A stretch of 64,000 nucleotides of DNA. Source: Pelodera strongyloides (taxonomy: Eukaryota; Nematoda; Chromadorea; Rhabditida; Rhabditidae). Numbering within the stretch: position 1 is the stretch's first letter; each line of letters begins with the position of its first letter. Below are positions 1 through 13,700 of the stretch, one piece after another. The position numbers and the translations under genes were made by a program. The notes below the pieces were generated by a model that worked only from the letters and a program-made list of their open reading frames with translations, was not told the DNA's origin and did no database searches. Where the stretch lies: contig JAANDG010000228.1 of assembly GCA_036852015.1 (NCBI GenBank), forward strand, positions 62,001 through 126,000, written 5' to 3'.

Positions 1-92
1 AAGGTGATAGTTCAGCCCAGAACTTGTCAGCATAAACCAACACAGTTCATGGTTTATTTGTGAAAACCTTCAACATTTTATGTCATTTTTAA

Positions 93-246
93 AGCGTAAT
101 AGCGGCCGGTTAAAAGCGTTTCAAGTACCTGCATTCCTATTTAGTTATGCAAAGTGGGGCCTAATTGGGGTCGATAATGTATGCTAATAATGCTCATTTG
201 CATGTAATGCATGACATACGTTTCAATAACCGGTCGTTATTTCGCT
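93..246. mobile_element. MITE, family A, TTAA target duplication
   Basis: A 154-bp element with imperfect terminal inverted repeats (left AGCGTAATAGCGGCCGGTT, right ends in ATTTCGCT) lies between two TTAA copies at 89-92 and 247-250. The same termini recur at 18622-18797 and 50883-51084. There is no coding capacity, so it is a non-autonomous element. Confidence 0.75.
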
Positions 247-663
247 TTAAGAAATAGGAATACGACTGTTCAAAGCGGAAGCCTGAAGCCATAGAGTTAT
301 TTTACACCGGGTCTGACTTTAAAATTTCAGCTCTGCCTACGGGGCCGTTGTAGGCAATTGCAGCGTCCAGTACGTATTATGTACCCTCCTGTTTATGTTT
401 GCGTGTAATAGTTTTGCCTCCTTATTTGCCCTTTAATCAGCGCATTTACTAAATAGTCGAGTTGCCAGTTGCCATATTCGTTTGGCTGTTGATAAACCCA
501 TAATTTTTGGCTGTTGCAACAACGTGACTACTATCCAATACCATTCTGTATGCATTTCGACCAATGTTGTGCTGGTATCGGCCAAATTTAGTGCTTTTTT
601 GGTATGATGCTTATTGTCTTTGATAGTTCCGCTTCCTGGGGTAGTGAGATAGTGCTCTTTTAA

Positions 664-762
664 AGCGGTATGGTACGTGGTTTGTGAAACTTGTGCCAAG
701 CCCGCTATACTCTATGTCAGCTGCGAACACATAATGTTTCACAGACCATGTGCCATTCCGCT
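664..762. mobile_element. MITE, family B, TTAA target duplication
   Basis: A 99-bp element starting AGCGGTATGGTACGTGG and ending with the near-complement CCATGTGCCATTCCGCT, flanked by TTAA at 660-663 and 763-766. This is the most frequent family in the window, with at least ten full or partial relatives. Confidence 0.75.
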
Positions 763-798
763 TTAATATCCTAGTGGTTTAACGTGCTCCTCTTACAG

Positions 799-1211
799 TA
801 CTGCCATCGAGGGGAATGCGTGGGAATGGCTCCCGAGAGACGAGTGAAACACGACGGACAGTGGGGAGAGTGGGGACCATTCGGACAGTGCTCGAGGACG
901 TGTGGAGGTGGAGTGCAGAAGTCGGTTAGAGACTGCGATAGTCCAAGGTGAGCAGAGAGAGAGAGAGAGGGGAGAGAGAGAAAGAGAGGTGGAGTGCAGA
1001 AGTCGGTTAGAGACTGTGATAGTCCAAGGTGAGTTAAGGCGCTACTGGTGCCAGCTTTGTTATAGCATCTGCCGCGCCTCTCCTAACAGTGTGCCGCAGT
1101 TGCGCCAACTGTGAAACATCTTTCGCCCCTCTGCGCATCGCAGAAGTTGAGCGCCGCCCCGCTCTGGCTGACCAGGTTTTTGTGAGGCGGCCGCGCGGTA
1201 GGACTAGTGAT

Positions 1212-1250
<39 letters not shown>

Positions 1251-4200
1251 AGCACTATTCTAAACGCTTTGCAGGCCCTCAAACGGTGGAAAATATTGCG
1301 TGGGCGACCGGGAGCGATATCGCTCGTGCAATTTCCAAGAGTGCCCCTGGGACACTCCCGGTTTCCGGGAAGTTCAATGCGCCGAATTCAATAACAAGGA
1401 TGTTCGCATTCACGGTATCCCGCACAACTCAACCTGGGCGCCGAAGGTGAGCGAGCACGAGGTCGTATATTTTACCCTATTACTTTTTTCTTTCTTTTTT
1501 ACAAAGCGGTATGACACGTGGTTTGTGGAATTGGGTGCCGTTAGGTGCCTTTCGGCACTGTGTGATGTTTGGACATCTGAATTTCCATATGCAAATTGTA
1601 TGTGATTGTTGATCCAGAATTGGTTATTAGGTTCGCAAACCACGTATTATTCTGCTTCATTATAACATAGTTGTAGAAGATGGATTACATAATACTAATG
1701 CTTAAATGTAGATATAAATATATAAAAATAACAACATTCTTCTGGGCCACCTTGAAAGGGTTTTATTAACAAAGTGTGATTTTTGTTGTGCCTATTTACC
1801 AATTTACCTTTGAAATCTAATATGGTGTTGGGCTAATATCAGGCGTGTTTGTTTTTCTGACATAATAGCTCACGTACCCATAAGCTACGCATTGAATTAA
1901 CTTATAATCACTTGGTATTGTTAGTATAATATGTAATATGTTTAGTATGGAGTTGCGAGCAATGAGCGCTGCAAGCTCTACTGTCGTGTACAGGGTTCGC
2001 CAGCATTCTATATGCTTCGCGACAAGGTAGAGTTACGGAATTATATTTATTTATTATATTATTTATTGAACTGAATTATATTTATTCCTTCATATGCTCA
2101 TATTAATATATTATATTTATTCCTCCATATGCTCATATTCATATATTATATTTATTGCTCCACAAGCCATATTGTATTCGTATTATATATAATCTTGAAT
2201 ACGAAAAATATTGGTTTTATACGAGCTTATTGAATTACATTATGTTGGAAACGTGTTATTATGATCTAGGTGTGAAGCAAGTTCGTCTTACAAATAAGGG
2301 TATTCGTTTGACTTATGTGATCAATAAGCTAGATTATTAAATGTGAGGGTTTTTGATCATATGCATTCCCAATTGTGTATGCACTTCCTCTTTTTATGAA
2401 TAATAATCGATAATCCGATTAGGTGACTGATGGGACAACGTGTGATAGGAATTCCGACGACATTTGCATAGATGGAGTGTGTCACCAGGCTGGTTGCGAT
2501 CATATTCTCAAATCACAGGCGGTAGGTTTTTGCATTTAACGCGGTATGATGCGTGGTTTGTGTGGCGCGTTGCAAAGTATTTGCGCCAACCATGTTACTG
2601 TGCTGAATGCATTTGGATAGAGAGGGTAGAATGCGGGAGAGAGAGAGAGATGAGAGAATGCAGACAAACATGTAAATATTGCAATTCAGAAGCGTGATGA
2701 GTGTGGTATCTGTGGAGGGGATGGCAGTCGATGTATCAAGTCGGTTGGAAACTACAATGACCGAGGAACCTATGGATATAATGAGGTTGGATATTGTGAA
2801 TACAACAAATGAATACATATATCTACATCCCAAAGAAATGTAAACTTGACAGACTGTGACAACTATATGAATTGGCGTAGACATAGAGGGAGAGAGAGAT
2901 AGAAAAGGAGCAAGCGGAGAAAAGTGGCAGCGAGAGAGGGAGGGAGGTGGAGAGAAGGATAAAGAGAAAGAGAGAGAGAGAGAAAGAGAGAGGGTAATCG
3001 GTCAAACTGGGAAGATATTGTGATAATATTTTATGTCTATTCCAGATTCTGAAGATCCCGGCCGGCGCTGCCAACATTGACATCACACAGAGCTCGTTCA
3101 GTGGTACAAAGGATGACGACAATTATTTAGGTAATGTGTAATATAATTGCTCCTCCGGTGGCAACACAATATGTATTTCACTTCACGTCCGCGCACCAAG
3201 GCACGTGTTACGGATTTTACAGTGGTTCAATAGACATGCATTTATGTTACCAGTCCGCAATCTTACCGTACAATTTATTGATTTATCTATTTATATTCTT
3301 TGCAGCCCTGAAGAGTGCGGCTGGTGAGTATCTCCTCAATGGTGAATACCAAGTATCCGTGTTCAAGCAGTTCATTCCCATCCAAGACGTCTTCCTCGAA
3401 TATTCTGGAAGCGACGCACCCATTGAGAGAATCAACGGAACTGGACCCATTCGGTACATTTATATTTTTGTTTGGCCTTGGCTTAGGCTTAGGCTTAGGC
3501 TTAGGCTTAGGCTTTCAGCACCAAGAGCCTACAAGAAGATTCGCTCTTGAAGGGTGTAGTTCAGCGGCGTTGACGGTTGACTGTAGGGTTTCCCTAGCTT
3601 ATGACTACTTGCAGCGCAGAAATCATGAGCAGAGTAAGCGACGAGTTCCAAATGAAAATATGTCGATGTTCTGTTCTGACCATGAGGCCAGAGTCAGGAG
3701 GGTTCACCCGTTTTTCCCTTGCTAGGCTTTATTTTTTCACAGAATAACATCATGTGTCTGAAACAAAAAGCCTGAATAGATCTAGGCGTTTGATTCGCCT
3801 TTTCCTCAATAATTTTGGTCGTTCAGTACTGATGTCTATCTGCACATTCTGTCCGTTGGTAAACTCAATCCACCCAACATTCGGTATGAGTTCCACACAG
3901 TGAACAAGTCGACCAATGTGATGGATATGTCGATGAACCAGATGAAAAACCACTACTATTGGCGGTTCGAGCGATGGAGTGACTGCACAAGGGAATGTCA
4001 GGGTACGGTTACTTTGTAAAGTGTCTTTGTACGGTAACTATGTGAGCTGTTCGGTGTCTGGGCATCTCGAATCTCGAATCGAGAAGTTACTTTTCTTTCG
4101 GGCACTCACACCCTATATACGATATATGTGAGAGCTAGGATTACCTCAGCATTTTGCTTATTTACTGTATTATCTATCCGAGTCGTTCTGTATAGAGATG

Positions 4201-7200
4201 TCCGAGTGGGTCTGATTGTGAGCTACTGTAAACTGTTAGACCACCAAACAATTATGGGTAATTATCCCTTTAAATAATTATCCTTAAGTTTAAGCATGCG
4301 TGCCTTAGCCTATTACGATCTACTATTTCAGGTGATCAATATGAGGAACACATCTGTGTCGAAGCGCGTCACAACCGAAAGTCTGATGAAAGGAACTGTA
4401 GAGCACAGCCGCCCAGAGCAAAGTCTAGACGATGCAACCTCGAGTGCACTGCCAGGTGACGAATTTTTAAGCCTACTATGCCCATCCTATGGTAATCCAA
4501 ATGAAACAATGGAAAATGCGATTTTAATTAGTAATTGTCGTCACACCATAAGACTAACGAGGCAAAATTCCGCAGCCATTCGTTGACAATGAACAAAGTT
4601 ACAACGAAGAAATCGTACCATTTTGCGCCGGAACCACAGATAATGTCACGGCTTGCCATATTGCTTTAATTATAATCATCATTCAGATGGCAAACGGAAG
4701 ACTTGTCGAGTTGTGTGACACGGCAGGCCCGATGTGGACATGGAGAGAAGAACCAGAAAGTCTATTGTGCGAAGATCGACGTGAATGGACGGTATTATTT
4801 AAAAAAAAAATTATACGAAATATAGACCACGTAAGATTGAGCAAAGCCAATGACGGCCGTTCGATTCTCTAGATTCGGGGGTCCGGTCGTAGTAGAGAGT
4901 TGAGATTGACAAAGAAAAATAAAATAAACATTTTCAGCGCAATTCCCACCAACGAGCGAGAATGTTCCGGGCAAAACCGGCCGCCGGCTCGTGTCGGATG
5001 TTACGTGGACTGTACTGGACACTCGTGGAGTTACTCGGAATGGACACAGGTAAAGGGATATTATTTGTTGAAATCAAGTTGTGATAAAAACAAGAGGAGG
5101 GAGTGTTCTGGGGCCATATTCACCACTCAATTCCCCATGGGCCATGGGGAATTCCCCGTCTTTTTCACTTCTTGTCTCACATTAGAATGCTATTTTCTGT
5201 CCCCAGGGATTATTTCCCCGTGGGCATCTGTGTGGGCGTGTGTGTGCGTGTGCGCGTGCGCGTGTGTGTGTGCACTTGATGCGTGTGCGGCATGCTTTTC
5301 GGAGAGTGCGTTACAGGTGCGTAAACTGTAATTATACGCCGTGCGCGCCACGAAATAGCGCTTGCCTGGCCACCTTTTCCATATTTTTTGGTCCCGATAC
5401 AATTTTTACGTTTTATTTCCATTTAGTGTTCGGCAACCTGTGGATCTCGTGGTGTGCAACGTCGAAACATCTTCTGTATTGATAGCCAATCGAGACAGGT
5501 GAGGAAAATAAACCTTTTTCCGTATATTATGGCTAACCATAACCGGGCTCACTTTTATATATGTGATCGTTTTGCAACAACAAAATGCAAGTTGAAAAAT
5601 CAATACAGAAAGTAAGATTGCCATTATACTACGGGATAGCTAGCACCTATGGGGTTTTAGTGACTTTTATTGTGATATTTACTTGTAATACGTAATTTCC
5701 AGGTGAATTTCAAAATGTGCGAATCGCAAATGTCTCGGGAACCGACTGAAAGGGAGTGCAACAGGATTCCCTGCCCCAGATGGACGTACGGAGAGTGGAG
5801 TGAAGTACGTTTGCACAACTTTGCTAGAAGTTCAATATGTAGAACGTAGAACTATGTTTTTTACACACTGCAATCGAATACAATGAAGTAGAAGGGAGAG
5901 CCGGAGGGATATCATAGATATAGGGCTATAATAGAGAATAGATATAATTAGCGCCGAACTGCTTCTGAATCCGGTAGTCACTGGAAGCACCGACAGGAAT
6001 CGAGGTCTTGGAAGGATAGGCAAGAGAAAATAAGTGAATTGGATGTAACACTGTGTGACACAGACGAAAAGATTAGCCATGCTACCTAATAATTAATTAT
6101 CACTTTTCAGTGTACCAAGTCCTGCGACGGTGGTGTTCGCAGACGTCATGCTTTCTGTGTGGACGGAGCCGATAGAGAATTACCGATTGCCAGATGTGAT
6201 GTCAAAGAAAAGGTTGGAAACTAAACAATATATTGTAGCCTCTGTCGGACAAATACAATTCCGTGGCTTCGAGGTGCATGCTTGCAGTTGTACGTTTCCC
6301 CGCATGGTGCTCTTTTGCGCAGTTCTTCCAGAACATAGTGCAACACAGAACCACGTGCCATTTCCCTTTAAAAAATCTGCCCTTTTCAGCAAGTCACCGA
6401 GCACTGCAACGAGCACGAGTGCACGTGGTGGGAGTTTGATCAGTGGTCGGAGTGCAATGCAAAGTGTGGCAACGGGAACCGAACACGCGATGCTTTCTGT
6501 CGAACAAGGAATGGCCGGGTGGATGATTGTGAGACATTTGTATATTATATTTCGGTTTCATAATCACTGTCCGACGTTTTGAACTACTGTAAATAAGTGC
6601 TAAGCCCCCAAATTTCAGCAAAGCCCATTTAGTGGGAGAAGGTATAAAGCGATATAGTCATGGTTGTGGAACCTCTGATTTATATTTTGTCTGAAGCGAG
6701 AGTTCACAAAAGATAAAAGATAATGCAAGTATGCATTACAGCTCGTTGTGACATCCGTCAACGCATCGTCTCAAAAGTTTGTGCGTTGGAACCTTGTCCA
6801 AGTTGGATTGTTGGAGAGTGGAGCCCGTGCAATAGTTGCAGAGATCAGTGGTCAATGCGGACTGTCGATTGTAGGGATTATCAGGTACAACTTCTTTTCA
6901 GTGACTTGGTGCTCTTTACTAATCATCACTGAATATTCCGAACTCATCAGAATACGATGCACACTAAACATATCAACATTTGGTCCCTAGTAAATACTTT
7001 CGCGCTGTGAAGCGCGGGGTCTTAGGGTTCCCTTTGGTTGACGTTCTTTATTTGTATTTATTGTTAACCAATAAACCGTTATTATTATTAGGGGTGTTCA
7101 TAAACGAATAATCTTCCATGAATTTCAGACACGGGACTAACGCAGAGTTCAGTTTTCTCTCGTTATTATGCGTTTATCTTTTTAACGATAAAGTTTAAAC

Positions 7201-10200
7201 TATGGAAGTTCAGAAGCGCAAGCTGAAAGATCAAGAGTGCGAAAAGTATGGCGGTCGCAAGCCAGATACACACAGAGAGTGCAACAGTGGGCCGTGTCCG
7301 TTTTGGAAGATTGGTGATTGGTCGGCGGTATGTTTTCAAACTCTCTTTTATGAATAAATAATTTGCTTACGCTACAACAGCTACGAAATTTAGGAATCAT
7401 CGTCGTAAAGTGAAAACATCAAGCAGCAAAAATACGAGTATACAGGCAATAATACATGCACCGTTTACGAGAGAGATTTGTTTCCCACGTGGACCCTGCA
7501 TGGGACAGTAGATAAGACTAATGTTTTTATTGTACCATCTTTCAGTGCTCGGTAACATGCGGTAACGGAAGGCGAGCTCGTATCGTAACCTGTATCGATC
7601 GGCAAGTTGAAGTAGACGACTCCTACTGTGGAGATGCAAAACCGCCACTTTCTCAGGACTGCGTGTGAGTAGAGTAATACATTGAATTTCTTGCTCCCAA
7701 TCCAAAAAGTTAATTACCGTGCCAATACTAACAGAAACAGCTACAGGCAAAATATTTTTTTCATACGTTAATATCTTGCTTAAAAAAATTAAATAACATT
7801 AAATAATACTTTATTAATTAACAGTCTTCATTTAGTCTCTTACCCTGCGCACAATGGGATCCACAAGCGTGGAGTTCCTGCAGTGTGACATGCGGATCCG
7901 GAACCCAAAAGCGACAAGTTTTCTGCCGCCGAAGCAACACAATTGTACTGGATCGAGAGTGCGATGCCGTACGTGAATTGTTCTCTTCCTAAAGAATACG
8001 AATCCTAATCAGACGATAATACAGACACAGATCCACGTGTGACAAGGAGTCCCCACTTTCTATGGGAAAAACGATAGAACCTATTAGTATTACCTGCTTG
8101 CAAGATACTTAAAGGGAGAGGCCCACGAGAATAAAGTTGTCCTCAATTTACTTGTACAAAATGTCCGGTACTTCAGAAATATTACCGTGAAAACCGCATT
8201 GCTTGTAGCCTAGAACTCACAGAGTTATTCAACGTCAAACAGTTCGGCCAGGTACCGTAGTCAGCAACATCAAAATTCGTTTTTACGGTTGATATCCGTT
8301 CATTTGTATTCTTTCTCTACATAATAATGGTCAAACGAATAAAGATCATTCCTACGTTTATGAAGAGGCGTTTCCAATACAGTAATGCCCTAAAAGCGCA
8401 AAAATTGTTTCTGGCTACGGTACCTGGTCGAACTGTTTGCCGGAGAATAACTCAGTGAGTTCTAGGCTTCAAGCATTGCGGTTTTCACAGTAATATTTCT
8501 GAAATTCCGGACATTCTGTACAAATAAATTCAGGGAAACTTTTTTCTCGTGGGCCTCTCCCTTTAAAGGGATCGGTTCACCTTAAATTGTGTCTGTTTTT
8601 TTTTTGTTTCTTTATTTTCTATAAGGGATAATAAAAATTTGGAATACAAAAAGTAGTGTTCTATTTCAATACTCACGGAGATATTAGGTGAAAAAGTGGT
8701 GGATTGATCGGTCGAAAATGCGCAAAGGGTAATTGTCACTATACAAACAAGGCAAAAAAAAAAACAGACACAAAGGTGAACCGATCCCGTAGTCGTGTAA
8801 ATGAAAAAATAAAGGACTATAGGACGACTACAGGTTAATGCAATGATGGCGGCAAAATCGTTTCACAGTTTGGCGAGGTAAAAAATCACTTTTCAGAAAT
8901 CTCGCCCACGTACTCAGCGTACCTGTACTCGTGAATCTTGTCTAGACCTCGATTTGACAGCAAAGGGAGAAAATCAGATTGACAATAAAGTGTTGCAAAA
9001 GGCACCCGAGCCTACCTACTGGTGGGCCACCGGGCCCTGGTCTGTCTGTACGGAGAAGTGTGGAAAGGGAACACAACGTCGTCAGGTAGAAATCTCAAGC
9101 TAATTTTTCATGGATGTGACAGCGTTTCAGCAGTAAAGGGGTATGGCACGTGTCTTTTACATTAGTTTGATGCTATTCTGTGTTGATGCCCATAAGGACA
9201 CATAATATTTGGAAATCACAAGCATATTGCTTCAAGCTTCAAGTATGAGCTTGAACCGAAGATTTGGTAAAATGCAATAGTATCTGTTCTCGCAGGTCAA
9301 ATGCCGTAACAAGGATCGCGATCTGCCCGAGGAGTACTGTAGTCACCTGGAACGGGTTGACGCCCAACGCGTGTGCATGGTACGGCCATGCGCACGCTGG
9401 GAACCAGCACCCTGGCGACCGGTAAGTAGCAATTCTCCGCTATAGACCCCTACATAGACAAGTCTACGTCGAAGCGTTCAGTTCGATTTTTGTACTTTTA
9501 TGCAAATTTCTTCCACATTTTTCGCACAAAATCGACCTAAGAGAGACTTCCAGACCATGGATTATTCCTAGTCCCTTTTCAGATGATAATCCATTTAAAT
9601 TCAGTGCCCGGTCACGTGCGGCTCGCACGTCAATCAGGAGCGCGATGTGAAGTGTGTGCCGGTGTCCGCCAACAGCGCCTCCGAACCCGCGGTCACAGTC
9701 ACCGTGGCCGATTGCGACGTCGCGCTGCGACCAATTCTCTCGCGACCATGCAATCTGCCGCACTGTCCGCGTGCCGATCCGCCGCTCGGATTCTGGATTA
9801 CAAGAACTTGGACTGAGGTGCCTTATTGGCTGTTTACCCTAGCCTGCTTATTAGTCATCTTTTCGGTTATTGTATGCCAACTAGCAGCCTAAGTTAGCTT
9901 GTTTTCAATCAGTTACAAAAATTCCAGAAACATCCAGCGTAATCCAGAAACACTCGAAAAGGAATACCATTCGATTTCTCCTGGGATGTATTCCACGGTT
10001 GCCGGTGACCGTTTTTGCACGGTATTTCAGGGTGTCTTATCCGACGCGGGTTCGAGTCCGACAAGGATCCGATAGCATTTTTTTTTAAATTTTTTTCAGT
10101 GTTCCGTATCATGTGGAGGTGGATGGCGGTCGCGTCACGTCTCGTGCAGCAAAGCCGCTTGCGATGAACGCACCAAGCCGAGCGACGTGGAAAAGTGCAA

Positions 10201-10675
10201 TGTGAATCCGTGTCCGACACTTAGCGTGCCGACTAGCGTTTATCTATGGCAACAACCCCCGTGGAGTAAGGTACGCGAATTTACAAGAAAGTTGAGAACA
10301 ATTGTGTGCCCGAAAAGAACTGTCCTGTTACAGGCGGTGTTCAAATCCTTGCTGAAGAAGCGCGATTTGAGCACTTTATGCATAAATGTTTGGCTCAATG
10401 ACGTAAGCATTCTTGGAATTATTCTGTTTATTCCGGTCAATTTGGCTAACATTTGGCTCATTCAGTGTTCTGTGACGTGCGGTCGAGGTGTGCAAAGGCG
10501 TCGCGTGTGGTGTGAGGAGGATGCGACACGCCGTTTGGTAGCCGATGAATTGTGTAGTGACGTCAAACCATTGGAGGTTTGCTTGCTTATTTTGTTTTCA
10601 AATCTTTATTAACAAGCAACAACAGAAGATCAATAAATAAGACCTTTCATCATATTGATGCACACATTTTTTGTG

Positions 10676-10749
<74 letters not shown>

Positions 10750-13700
10750 ATAAAGTCAGCACAGTCTATGTTACACAAGGGAGATAAGTAGCCAATTACG
10801 TGGTTCCAAGGATGGATGCAAAACCTGACTATTTACCCTTTCAGGTGAAAGACTGCATTCAGTCTCCGTGTGCCACGAATAATTCTGTTTCCATTCCCTC
10901 AAATCGATCCAAGGAGCAAATGGTGCGGTGGTCCTCGGGTCCGTGGAGCGCGGTACGTTCTCGAAAGCGAAAATCACAACACGCAGCGCGACACGCAGCG
11001 CAGCACGTAACGCAACACGCGTCGCGCTTACCATTAACGCACGCGCGCAGAGCATCGCGCACGCGCCACCGGATGCCCACCGATCAGTGGCGACGCCGCT
11101 TTTTTCGCGCATAGTAAGGTAATAAAAAGCAACTAGTGGTAGGTTGACAAATTTTGCCAATTGCTTCGTTCAATGCGTTACTTTTTCTCGTTTTTAGTCA
11201 CCGAATACGGGTTTCTAATTGTATGTATCTCTTTCAAAAATTGTGCCAGCACTTATATACATATTTAACGATTCTTTGCCGTTGTACAAATTTTTTATTT
11301 GCGCGTTTTTTGTCATTAGTATTCAAAGTGGCTTCTAGCTAGGAATACGATAGTTGAGGCCACGCAAAAGAGAATACAAGAAAATATTTTACTTATATTA
11401 TTGCCCATGTTAGAGGTGTGTCTAGTTCTATTGTATGTTTATTAATATATGTCAGTTTTAAAGTAATCTCGTGTATCCTGCTCAAATATTGTGTTTACTT
11501 GTGTGTTTTCGTCTAAGTCAGTCTATGTGTATGTCAGTTTGTCCTCTGTCTGTGTATGTTTGTCCGGTGTCTTTGTATCTTGTATGTTTTTTTGTTTCCG
11601 ACGATCAACTTTGTCAACTCTGTCATTTTGGAGTATATTGGGTAAGTCTTTGTAGAGCAGTGTCCCTTTACTTTGCTAAAGAACCTCCCGAAATTCATAA
11701 GAGGGTAAAGTTAGAGGGGAACAATAACTATTAATATTATAATGTATTATGTTACATATTAAATAGGTCTTCTTATAATATAGGTTAACCAAGTCCAGTT
11801 AACTACACACTGCCTTAAATGCCGCGTAGCATGTTTAGGTTTTCAGTTGATTCCATGTAAGTTCAGTTAACCACCACAAACATCCCGGATTTAAAAATAA
11901 CGTCGCTTATGTTTTCTAGCTGGGGATACTGTAGAAATGTGTGGAAATTGAAAACGAGATGTAGGAGATAGTAAAGCTTTTTTTAGAATAAGTCTGCCCC
12001 TCTCTAGTAGAAGAAATCCAAAAAAATACTTGGTAAATCACTATGTTTCCTTTTTTTATGTGTAAAGACGTGTCCTACTTTTAAGTAGTTTCTTGTGCAT
12101 GTTGTTGACTTTTTTTGTGTATTATTCAAGAGAAATGAATATATTTATTATAGACTTGTCTCGTATCTCTGCTTCTAGTGTGCTGCTTTACGCTATCTCT
12201 TCATCTTAACTCCTAATTGATTTATAAACTGTGTGTTTGCGCCTGATTACTAACTTTCAGCCTTTTACTAAACAATAGTGGCATAGTGTTCGTTCATAAT
12301 CATGCAGAAGCTGCATTCTGATGTAATGTATGCACATTTTTGTGGCCGGGTGTACCAGAAGACCGCAATTTGCATACAGTATCCAGATTGTTGCCTACAG
12401 TGTCTTTTCTGAAGCAACGCGATGAAATGAGACCCGAAAATCGAAGTTCGCAGTTTTCACGCAATGGGGGATTTACCATAAGGGTTTATTTTTACTGTAG
12501 CGATTTTTAAAGCCTTATGGTGTTGTTATATATTCGCATGGCTGTCGATGTACGAACATAATATATAACGTGTTGGTGCTTTTACGTTTTCCTTTCTAGA
12601 AAGCGGGGGAACTGTTTGGGGGTGGTTTTTCCCTGTACCAGACTACTTGGCGACCTCGTGGTGACCAACCTAAGTTGTTAAAGGCCGATGGCAAATTGTT
12701 TTTTTAGGGAAACCATTTGGCAACCGCTATATGTGGCCTCGGGGCTCTTTCCGTTTTCCTGCGTATGTCTGTGTAACTGTATCTAACTCTCTGTCTCTTT
12801 CTCTGCTTCTCTAACCTGTCCTATCCGTTGCAGTGCGATCGCCAATGCGGCAAAGGACTGCAGCGACGTGGTGTGCTTTGTCTGGATACGCGTACGAATC
12901 GTACCGTGTCCGATCAGCTGTGCGCCGCCCGTGCGCCGCGACCAATTGACGTGCACGTTTGCCGCTTCGCGCGCTGTCCGCGCTGGAGACCCGGAAAGTG
13001 GGGCGCGGTAAGCTTTTAAGAGAAATTATAAAAATGCACGACTGCCTGCATAAGCCACCTGCATGTTGTTATATATGAAACAGTCAATCAATAAACGTAT
13101 ATTTGAACTCCTGTCTGTCGTACACGATCTGATTGTGAGCTTAAAGCGGTGCGGTGTATGATTTGAAAAACGTATGCTGAACAACTGTATTCCTGTGTAT
13201 TGCCAGCAAATTGTACTGCGTGTTGCACAGATGGGCACATAAATTTGCGTACAATACATGGGAATGATGTTTTGTAGCACACATTTTAAAACCACGGGCC
13301 ATACCGCTTTAAAAAGAAAGGCTACATGCTCTGTTCGATACTAGGGATGCAGGGCCATAGTCATACATATGTGCGACTGGCTTTGAATAGATTTGCATGC
13401 TCCTCTTATTAACGAACTCATATGTTGTTTTATGTTAACATACATTGAGCATGCACTTTATGTTATGCATTTTTATGTTCTCACTAAATGTTCGAGTCCA
13501 CGAAAAAAAAATCATTTTGAAAAAAAAACGTATTCTTAACGCTCACAACCCGCAGCGTTCTCCTCCCGAGCTACGTAATGAGCGCAAAAAAAACCAATGC
13601 CAAGAGACGATCCTACTATTTTCTACTATATTCGTGAGGATTCTCGCAGTTGTTATTTTATCAGTATTTATCAGTATGCGAGTGGCTGCTCACCAGCGGC

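Larger units (their letters stand above)
1..798. other. Intron of the gon-1-like gene entering from the left edge
   Basis: No exon could be recognised before the acceptor at 797-798. The stretch is AT-rich non-coding DNA carrying two short TTAA-flanked inverted-repeat elements, annotated separately. Exons for the propeptide, metalloprotease and most of the disintegrin-like domain must lie to the left of the window. Confidence 0.7.
799..3953 (+). other. gon-1: Disintegrin-end, TSR1, Cys-rich and spacer exons of gon-1
   Basis: Exons: 799-947, 1275-1446, 1946-2026, 2423-2521, 2690-2785, 3046-3130, 3306-3453 and the start of 3827-4002. Exon 1 gives [10 protein letters not shown], then the central repeat [19 protein letters not shown], which carries the WxxW C-mannosylation and CSRTCGG O-fucosylation motifs. 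Exons 2-4 supply the ADAMTS Cys-rich signature ([16 protein letters not shown], then ERCKLYC, then VTDGTTC, then AGCD). Exon 5 has [11 protein letters not shown], and exon 6 has [13 protein letters not shown] at the start of spacer 1. The spacer ends near 3953, just before the first C-terminal TSR. Alignment to remembered ADAMTS family consensus is collinear with no missing block. Confidence 0.92.

Noticed and set aside
987..1028. Second copy of the gon-1 exon 1 end as an alternative exon
   Set aside because: It has no acceptor of its own with correct phase, and read-through from copy 1 meets TGA at the first donor.
2823..3122. Long Ser/Leu-rich frames opposite GA repeats (also near 28407-28737, 45062-45448 and 48820-49194)
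   Set aside because: They are produced by GA/CT microsatellites; only the part of 45173-45315 with splice sites and matching phase was kept as KAT2 coding.
3134..3550. Open frame with alternating Leu-Arg at its end
   Set aside because: The Leu-Arg run is the (TTAGGC)5 tract read in frame. The true gon-1 exon here is 3306-3453 in a defined phase.
10040..10099. GGGTTCGAGTCC before a T-run in a gon-1 intron, as a tRNA 3' half
   Set aside because: The stem around the loop does not pair and no A box was found at the right distance. The T-run is the pyrimidine tract of the TTTCAG acceptor.
10579..10791. Open frame with a long Ile-Tyr run
   Set aside because: It is the (AT)n microsatellite in an intron.
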